Source of the DNA: Aristolochia californica
Taxonomy: Eukaryota; Streptophyta; Magnoliopsida; Piperales; Aristolochiaceae
DNA length: 64,000 bases
NCBI GenBank assembly: GCA_029961685.1
Contig: JARWKL010000004.1
Span: 35,018,986-35,082,985, forward strand
Direction of reading: 5' to 3'
The position numbers were made by a program, and so were the translations under genes. Shown here one piece after another: positions 57,121 to 64,000 of this stretch (its first letter is position 1; every line of letters starts with the position of its first letter). The notes below the pieces were generated by a model that did not search any database, was not told the origin of the DNA, and saw only the letters and a list, made by a program, of their open reading frames with translations.

Positions 57121-57455
57121 GAGCAGGGGCTTTCCAGCCCTATACCGAGAGCAACCTCTAAGAGAGGTGCTTCAGCCTCTAATCTAGCGAGGAGTAGGGT
57201 TAGGGACACCTAATCTCACAGTCATGAGATACAACACTTAACCAAGAGGGTCCTAACCCCTCTCAGTAGTTAGCAACCAGGGTCCAACCCTTCCTGGCTG
57301 AGAGCAGCAAGGGTTTCTCAACCCTTACCGTGAACAACAACTAAGCTGTAAATAAAAAACTCTTTTCATCTTTACTGAGTGCAGGAGCTCTATTACAGTG
57401 CTGGATTCACCAATCCTATGCCGAGTTACTCAATCCATGGCTAGGGACCATAATA
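57121..57455 (+). repeat. Gyp5 3' LTR, truncated
   Basis: Only the 3' part of the LTR is present, starting within the equivalent of 54638 (AGGGGCTTTCCAGCCCTATA). It ends CATAATA before GAAAC. Confidence 0.88.
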
Positions 57456-58778
57456 GAAACTAACTTTGTTTTATACCGTGTCATGGTCCCATTAGGATTA
57501 TACTTTAGTGTGAACACCCACTTGCATCCTATAGCTTTCTTGGAAGCTGGAAGAGACGTAAAACCCTAGATGAAATTCTTATACATGGTTTGAATCTATT
57601 CCTCTATGGCAGCTTTCCATTTTGCATCTTTGGAGGCCTCTTCATAAGTGCTAGGAACATGAGAAGTTGAGACAATAGACAAAATGAAACACAACTGGAA
57701 GATAGCTGATGGGTGGAGACATAATTGGAGATTGGGCGTGAAAAGGAAGGTGAATGGGTAGTAGTGGTTTGTGGTTCTTTATGAAGGGCAATAGGTTGGG
57801 TGTCATATGGTGGTTCACATATAACCTAAGAGGATTGATGACAAATTACCTTAGGAGCATCAGGAGATTACATAGGTGACTAGTTGACAAGAGGTGAGAG
57901 AGTGTCCTCAAGTGGTTGCTCATCTTGTGGAATTTGGTTATCAAAGGGCACACTTGGCTTGGGCATACATGAAGAAGGGTGTAAAACCAGGACAAGAACT
58001 AGCTAAGAAGTATGGCTGGTCCTCAAAGAATGTGACTTCAATGGAAAAGAATGTTTTCTTTAGAACTGGAGAGTAACACACATACCCTTTCTGAGTTTTT
58101 GAGTACCCCAAGAAAATACACTTAATGGCATTGAGAGAAATTTTATTCTTGTGAGGGTCCATATTATGAATGAAGTACGTGCACTCAAACACACAAGCGG
58201 TTAGTGGAGAGGGCGATATGTTAGTAAATAATTTAGATAAAGGTGTTTGACCATGTAGGACATGAGAGGGCATCCAGTCAATTAAAAATGATCCTTAAGA
58301 ACTGCATATATCCAATAAAATTGTGGGACATTCATAGAAAGCAAGATTGTCCTACTAAGTTCAACTAAATGCCTAGTTTTTATTTATGACACACCATTAT
58401 GTTGTGGGGTGTAAACACATGAAGATTGGAAGACAAAGGGATTGAAAGTGAGAGGAGATATTCTTCATGTTATCAGATCGAAATGTTCGAAGCTTTGTAT
58501 GAAAATGCATCTAAACCATAACACAAAACATAAAAATATAGAGAATACTTCTAACCTATCTTTCATAGAGTATAACCATGTAACTCTTGTATGGTCGTCA
58601 ATAAAATCACGAAATACATAGTTTGCTAGCTAAAATGTAGTCCGGTGGTGTTTTCCAAGATAAAAAAATTGACATGACAGTGTAGAAAGAGAATTAAGGG
58701 AAGGAACTAGTAAATTTAAATTTGGTAAAGAAAGATGCCCATCCAATTGTTCCATTTGTTTGTCTCTGTGTTTGTAAT

Positions 58779-59245
58779 TTTTAAGTTGTGGTGCTTAATC
58801 AACGTCCTACACTGAGTCGTTACGCGGGTCGACCTTCGTAGTAAGTTCTGAAAGGGGGCGGTGAGCCCCCGAAAGGTCCACAATATATTGATTGTTGTTT
58901 CAATAAGGAAAGTTTGAGGATTTCACTATTGTTTCATGATTGCCCTAGTTTTCTCTTTATATTTGGGGTGTCACCATTATGGTCTTATCATCGTCAAGGG
59001 GAATCTTGAATTGCAGCCCGAGAGAGGTTAGAGAAAAACTACCTGTAAGTGTGTGCGATTTCTCTTGTAAACTATTTTCATCTTCATAGTGGATTACTTC
59101 TGCGGTGCGGAAGGCATGACATAGTCTTACCTTGAGGTGAAACTGTATAAATCTTGTTGTTATTTTTCTATACTTGCTTTTTCTTATTCCACGTTTATTA
59201 TTATTGTTCTCATTAGTTTGGAATTAGGGCGTCTAATTCCCAACA
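58779..59245 (+). repeat. CopE-family solo LTR inside CopD
   Basis: About 467 bp resembling the CopE LTR (61684-62174): both share TTAAGTTGTGG, TCGACCTTCGT and GTTTGGAATTAGGG and end CCAACA/CTAACA. The flanks GTAAT and GTAAC are a duplication with one mismatch. No internal region accompanies it, so it is a solo LTR. Confidence 0.78.
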
Positions 59246-59702
59246 GTAACTACTACAGTTGTCAAGCTTGGTGGATCCATAAAATAAAAACCTCCTCTCT
59301 CACAACCTCCACCAATCACTTGTTTGGTCTTGATGTCCTGAAAAACACATTGAAATGGGAGTCATTCTATTAATTGACTAATAGACATAAGACTAAGTGG
59401 AAATTGAGATACAACTAAAACATTAGTGAGTGGGAGAGAAGGAGACGAAGTGGGTATACTAGTGCCTTTATTTTTTGTTTGGGAACCATTTACAATGGAT
59501 ACAAATCAGTTCATACATGGTGACATATTTGACAACTAATTTATGTGACCGGTAAGGTGTTTAGAGGCACCTGAATCAATGATCCAAGATGAAGAGTTAC
59601 CACTAGAATTTGAGTTCAGGGACAACGCACATGTAGTAGCAACAGTGGTTGTAGTAGCATTCTCACATGCTACCATCATATTCTTGAACTTCTGAAATAA
59701 AG

Positions 59703-60093
59703 TGTTTTGGACTCCATAGCATCTAGAGTCACTGCTAGACATAGGAGTTAATGGTTGTCAGTTTCAGGTTAAGTTACTGGTTGGGTTAAATGTAATTTAT
59801 GTTTAAGTTGTGGGCCTATTCATGGCTTCAATTTGTGAGCGACATCCCTAACCCTTTGTTATAAGGGTGACGAAATTCAGAATGAAGGGCAAGCATTAAT
59901 CTACACTAGCGTAAATGAGATCAGGTACTCTCTCTAACGAGACCTAAGGGTGGAGCTCATTCGAAAGCTCAACGCCTCATAGCATAGGTCGTTCTAAGCA
60001 TCCTAAATCATTCCCAACGTCGTCATCCAATCTGGAAGCCAGAGGAGATCGCCGGCTGACTCGATGACTCTAGATGCTATGGAGTCCATAACA
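59703..60093 (-). repeat. Gypsy-type solo LTR with 28-bp terminal inverted repeats
   Basis: A 391-bp insertion in CopD flanked by exact duplications TAAAG (59698-59702 and 60094-60098). Its right end on the minus strand begins TGTTATGGACTCCATAGCATC like the Gyp4 3' end; its left end on the plus strand begins TGTTTTGGACTCCATAGCATC. The two ends match at about 27 of 28 bases, far beyond the usual TG/CA. Confidence 0.82.
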
Positions 60094-60098
60094 TAAAG

Positions 60099-61093
60099 CG
60101 AATCTTCTTCTGACAATGTCTTCACTTTTGAGGGTTCTCTGAGTACTTCATTGTGGGCTGATGTGGTAGAGGCCTGATAGGCCTTGAAATAATCCGGTTT
60201 TCCATGTAAATTCCACTACCTTTCAACTAGGTGATTATTCATACCCCAAAAAATAAAATTTCTTTGCTGGCCAATGGTAGAGGAATTAGTGCTAGATTCA
60301 CTACCTCCTTTTCCTCTACCTTCACCATATGACCTGCCACCTCTTCTTTTTCCTCTACCATAATTGTTACTCCCTCTCCCTTGGGAGAACATTTCTGAAT
60401 TCTCAACTTGATCAACTAGAGGGAGACATACCTTCATTGGTATCCTAGGCATTGTTGCACACACATCATAAAATGAGGGTGTAACTGAGGAGCTAAGTAC
60501 CTTATTTTTTGAAACATCCAAGTAAGGTTGCAAATTAGGAAGGCATATGGTAGAAACAAATTCTTCCCTTTGTTTTGCTTGAGTAGAAATCTCAGTTGAA
60601 TATGGTTGAACAACTATCCATTCTCAAAGTAGGTCTCAGAACTTGGAAAAATATTCATGAATATTTCCTTCATGTTTTGTCCTACACATCTCCTGAAATA
60701 TGTCACAAACTTTTTAAACATGTAACCCAGATATCCTTGGCTCAAATAAATAAAATATTTGTCAACCACTTTGTCCATGCTATTAATCAACCAACTTATA
60801 ATCAATGTATCTTTATTAATCAACCAACTTATAATCAATGTATCTTCCTCCAACCACTTATGATAGGAAACATCATCTGCATGGAAAGGTGGTTGGTTTG
60901 AGTATTAAACAAGGTCCCTTGTTATCAGAAACCATTTAAAAAATTGAGACCAAAACACATAGTTGCTCAAACCCTTGGGAGGAATTTTAGTAATTCTCAA
61001 GGGATCATGTTTGCTAAAATCAGCATAACTCGAGAAAGAAGATGAATTACTAGAAATTTCTGGCATTGAAAACAAAACCACAAGGACTTCCAT
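60099..61093 (-). pseudogene. CopD gag
   Basis: ATG 61093 opens MEVLVVLFSMPEISSNSSSF; the LRITKIPPKGLSNYVFWSQFF segment follows, the start of a copia gag. A central part near 60900-60540 is broken. The C-terminal part at 60533-60216 has a Gly/Arg-rich stretch (GRGKRRGGRSYGEGRGKGG) and a zinc-knuckle remnant (WGMNNHLVER) whose cysteines are partly lost. Text then continues KPDYFKAYQA up to the gypsy solo LTR. A 30-bp direct repeat occurs at 60780-60840. It is non-functional. Confidence 0.7.
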
Positions 61094-61683
61094 TTAAAGA
61101 ACACACACAAACACACTTTGGACTAGGGTAAAGTGTTAGTCCTTTGTCAATCAACTACACATGCACACAACTTGTAGATTGAATTCATGAACTATCACAA
61201 AAAAAACATTAGCATGAAAGGCTTAGAAATTGAAGGGCACAAGCATGGCTTGACTTCAAAAAATCTTATACTTTTAAACCAGCACTCTAAACAGCCATAG
61301 AACATTGATAACTAGGCTGAGTAATTCAGAAAATTTTACTGATTTTGAAGATAATTCCAAACATACCATGAACAAGGAAACTTTCTAAAAACTTTAAACC
61401 CCAGCTTAGGGTTTCATGAAACTAGAGAAAAAATAACTTTAGCAACAAGTAGAGATTGATTGTAGAATTTGAGGATTTTTAGATTTTATCAAACTGAATT
61501 TATGGCATGTAAAATCATTCAAAACAAGGCAGCAATAAGAGTTTTCAAAAAAATCGAATCCAACCATGGTTTTGGCCAAATTAGAGTCGATTTTGCATAT
61601 ATTGTAGAATTGATCCTAAAAACGAGCTAGGATTGATTCAAACATGAAAATGAATTATTTTAGGCAAGGAACAAGGGATTTAA

Positions 61684-62174
61684 TGTTAAGTTGTGGAGCC
61701 TAATTAACGCTTTACCCTCTGGCGTGGATCGACCTTCGTGGTACGGTTGCCGAGGGGGTTGGAAGGGGTGCAGGGAGCCCCCGGGCGGGTCCATGATATA
61801 TTGAATACTATGTCATTAAGGATAGTTTGGAGATTTCACACTTGTAATCTGGTTGCCCTAATTTTCTCTTTATTTATGGGGGTGCCATTTTTAGGGTTTT
61901 ATCACCTTGACGAGGATCATTGACCATCCGAGGAACATCAATTGTGGTTGAAAGAGGTTTGAGAAAAACAACACCTGTAAGTGTGTGCTATCTTTCTTGT
62001 AAACTATTTCATCTTCATAGTAGATTATTGAAGTGGCAAAAGACAGGACGTAGTCTCACCTTGGGGGAAACCTATATAAATCTTGTTGTTTTATTTCTGT
62101 GCTTGCTTTTCTTTCTTCTGCGTTTATTATTATTGCTCTCGTTAGTTTGGAATTAGGGTATCTAATTTCTAACA
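61684..62174 (+). repeat. CopE 5' LTR
   Basis: TGTTAAGTTGTGG to TTTCTAACA, 491 bp. It is matched by the solo LTR at 58779-59245, which fixes both ends. Confidence 0.85.
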
Positions 62175-62199
62175 AGTGGTATGTTCATGATTGAGAGCA

Positions 62200-63410
62200 A
62201 TGGCACACGGAGAAGGATCGACACTTGGAATCAACAAGTTTGATAGTATAGATTTTGCGTTCTGGAGGATGCATATCGAAGATTATCTATACAATAAAAA
62301 ACTACACGCACCACTTCTGGATATGAAACCAAAAGGTATGAAAGATGATGAAAGAAATCTTCTTTATCAATAGGTATTGAGGGTAGTTCAGCTAACACTA
62401 TCGAAGAACGTCAGTCACAATGTGGCATTGGAGAAAACTACAGTGGGGATGATGAAGGTTTTGTCAGATATGTATGAGAAACCTTTCACAAATAATAAGG
62501 TACATCTCATGAAAAAACTCTTCAATCAGTGGCAACACATTTGAATGAATTTAGCTTGATCGTTAATTAATTGACATCCACTCAAATTAAATTTTATGAT
62601 GAGGTTCATGCTTTAATTCTTTAGGCATATCTGCCAAATTGTTGGGAGCCTATGAGGGTTGTGGTTAGCAACTCTATTGGCAACGGAAAGTTGATCTTTA
62701 ATGATGTTCAGGATACCATTCTCATAGAGGAAGTTCATAGAAAGGACTCTGGAGAATCATTGACACCTAATTTTGCCCTAAATGTCGATACTAGGGGCAA
62801 GAACTTCGAGAGGAATTCCAACAAGGGCAACGGTAGAGTGAAGTCAAGGAATGGAAAAAGCAAGTCCAAATTTGGAAGGAATGTGGAGTGCAGGAATTGT
62901 GGTAAGTCTGGTGTTAGGATCCTCACGAGCCATGGATCTTGTCACCCTCATCTCTTCTCTTCCTTCCATTGCCTTGCTTGACATAGAGGTAGATTGATGG
63001 AGTGATGAAGAAAGAAATTCAGAAAGGGGAATTAGGGAAAATAGGAGAGAGCTTGAAGGAGCTCTTGACCTATTATCTAAATTACTCGAGGCTAATTTAC
63101 TAACTCAATCGCTGCCTTTCATTAACCTAGCCGTCTCCTTAAATAGGGTTGAGAACGCCAAATACACTTTAGACCCTTGGGTCACTGGTTCAAGCCAAAT
63201 AAATTGTAAACCAAACCAAACCAAAATCAAACCAAATCAATTACATGAAAATTGAAAACCACATTAATTAATTCCTACGCCTGCTGGTAACACGTGATGC
63301 TATTGAGTCCATAACATCTGGTCACATAAAGAAGAATTGCAGAGCAACGAAGAAGGATGAAACAAAATGTGATGCTACAAATGCGGTGATTGACAAAGTA
63401 CAAGATGCTT
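62200..63410 (+). pseudogene. CopE gag, split by a solo LTR
   Basis: ATG 62200 starts MAHGEGSTLGINKFDSIDF, then FWRMHIEDYLYNKKLH, KVLSDMYEKPFTNNKVHLMKKLF and a basic linker near 62800-62880. The zinc knuckle CRNCGKSG is cut at 62911 and resumes at 63322 (HIKKNCRATKKDE), giving CX2CX4HX4C when the LTR is removed. In-frame stops occur near 62371, 62543 and 62557. It is non-functional. Confidence 0.82.
62912..63316 (-). repeat. Gyp1-family solo LTR
   Basis: A 405-bp LTR close to the Gyp1 LTRs (TGTTAGGATCCTCACGAGCC...GAGTCCATAACA) flanked by exact duplications TCTGG (62907-62911 and 63317-63321). No internal sequence remains, so it arose by LTR-LTR recombination. Its Pol-tail segment keeps the stop at 63268-63270, 49 nt in. 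Confidence 0.92.
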
Positions 63411-64000
63411 TACTCTTGTTGGTTGATAGCCCTATTGACTCTAGGGTGTTAGATTCACACCACCACGTGTCGTGAGATCATGGAGAATTATGTTGTTGGA
63501 GATCATGGGAAGGTGTATCTTGCTAATGGAGAACCTTTGGATATTATCTATATTGGTAATGTTAGTTTGAGGATGTCAAATGGGTTAGTGTGAAAAATTC
63601 ACAGGGTGAGACATGTGCCAAAACTGATGCGTAGTCTGATCTCAGTAGGGCAACTTGATGATGAAGGTCATAATGTGACTTTTAATGGTGCTGCCTGGAA
63701 AGTCACTAAGGTAGCCATAGTTGTTGCACGAGGAGTTAAAAATGGAACTCTGTACATCACTTCCAGATGCAGAGACATGGTTGTAGTTATTGATGTTGTT
63801 AATGATTCTGATTTGTGGCACTATAGGCTCGGTCACATGAATGAGAAGGGAATGAAAGTGCTTCAGTCCAAAGGGAAGATAACAAGGTTGAAATTTGTAA
63901 ACAACAGTTTGTGTGAAGGCTTTAATTTTGGCAAGAAGAAAAGGGTTAGTTTTTCTAAGGCTGGAAAGGAGAAAAAGACAACAAAATTGGAGTTGGTTCA
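63411..64000 (+). pseudogene. CopE protease and integrase start (partial)
   Basis: A decayed protease region (LVDSPIDSRVLDSH near 63420-63465, then YLANGEPLDI, RHVPKLMRSLISVGQL near 63600-63660) is followed by the GAG-pre-integrase (DLWHYRLGHMNEKGMKVLQSKG at 63810-63880). It continues past the window edge. Frameshifts are present, e.g. in the active-site DSGA region, which cannot be read intact. Confidence 0.75.

Larger units (their letters stand above)
54166..57455 (+). mobile_element. Gyp5: internally deleted Ty3/gypsy element
   Basis: Inserted in the RT of CopD with flanks GCAAC (54161-54165) and GAAAC (57456-57460), a 5-bp duplication with one mismatch; the CopD frame (TKLV-ANGYTQ) is restored by removing it. 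The 5' LTR is 807 bp, followed by a PBS, gag, protease and about 80 codons of RT. RT then jumps directly into the 3' LTR at about 57121. The rest of pol and the left part of the 3' LTR are deleted. Confidence 0.88.
53283..59702 (-). pseudogene. CopD pol, in several pieces
   Basis: Minus strand. The protease motif is at 59600-59540 (SSWIIDSGASKHLTGH) and GAG-pre-integrase text at 59340-59250 and 58770-58690. The integrase runs 58640-57941 (RDFIDDHTRVTWL, TPQHNGVS, then IFLGYSKTQKGYVCYSP). The RT N-terminal part (KWVFTLKYNPNG) is near 57560-57465 and RT continues at 54160-53470 (YTQSYDIDYDETFSLVAK, FLHGDLLEEVYM, then RKYVIDLLQEIGMLKCKPSETLMEPN). RNase H (FYGLTDIEVFSYADWADSP) is near 53360-53285. 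Many stops are present and it is non-functional. Confidence 0.82.
53283..61683 (-). mobile_element. CopD: old Ty1/copia element, cut by three insertions
   Basis: Minus-strand copia coding pieces run in order from gag (61093-60099) through protease, integrase and RT to RNase H (53283). They are interrupted by a gypsy solo LTR (59703-60093), a CopE-type solo LTR (58779-59245) and Gyp5 (54166-57455). At Gyp5 and at the gypsy solo LTR the copia text rejoins cleanly when the insertion and one duplication are removed. Its LTRs are not seen; 61094-61683 should be its leader and CopE occupies the position beyond. Confidence 0.8.
61684..64000 (+). mobile_element. CopE: Ty1/copia element, runs off the right edge
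   Basis: A 491-bp 5' LTR (61684-62174), a PBS-like TGGTATGTTC and gag from 62200 are followed by protease and GAG-pre-integrase sequence to the window end. A Gyp1-type solo LTR interrupts gag. The 3' part lies outside the window. Confidence 0.82.

Overview
This is a eudicot nuclear DNA window dominated by LTR retrotransposons. Evidence for a plant: a complete intron-containing plant SLU7 gene, remains of two plant gene families (a cytochrome P450 and a DUF761/cotton-fibre-type protein), Ty1/copia and Ty3/gypsy elements primed by initiator tRNA-Met, AT-rich noncoding DNA and no prokaryotic operons. I cannot name the species.

The only gene that looks functional is SLU7 (minus strand, coding exons between 32815 and 27452, non-coding first exon near 34.7-34.9 kb). 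It encodes a second-step pre-mRNA splicing factor. All ten coding exons join in frame to a 539-residue protein with GT/AG introns. Two other host genes are broken. A CYP72-clan P450, closest to CYP714, survives as exon pieces between 10666 and 19076. A DUF761-type gene at 26208-26721 carries an in-frame TGA and a poly-G frameshift.

Layout. 1-10.6 kb: old minus-strand copia Cop1, whose 5' LTR is split by gypsy Gyp1 (5054-10354, TSD GTAAA). 10.7-18.4 kb: gypsy Gyp2 (TSD CTGTA) inserted in a P450 exon and itself carrying a composite TRIM/gag insertion (11862-14239, TSD AGTCC) with inverted terminal repeats. 19.1-26 kb: copia fragment CopA fused to the P450 remnant and split by full-length plus-strand copia CopB (19510-24704). 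26.2-35 kb: DUF761 pseudogene and SLU7. 35.4-38 kb: a dispersed repeat and AT-rich DNA. 38-48.8 kb: degenerate copia leader Cop3, carrying gypsy Gyp4 (38874-46905), non-autonomous LTR element NA1 inside Gyp4 (43551-46440, TSD AACCT) and a tandem TRIM array (46991-48027, TSD CTTAT). 50-52.9 kb: NA2, a second NA-family member (TSD TGTAT), inside a second copy of the dispersed repeat. 53.3-61.7 kb: minus-strand copia CopD, cut by Gyp5, a CopE-type solo LTR and a gypsy solo LTR. 61.7-64 kb: copia CopE, whose Gag zinc knuckle is split by a Gyp1-type solo LTR; it runs off the window.

The retroelement ORFs are nearly all broken, often by TGA/TAG codons consistent with C-to-T decay at methylated sites. 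The most distinctive pattern is shared by the gypsy elements. Gag begins at an ATG 19-22 nt inside the 5' LTR and is read through the primer-binding site. In Gyp2, Gyp4 and related LTRs, Pol runs exactly 49 nt into the 3' LTR. Both LTR tips are therefore coding.
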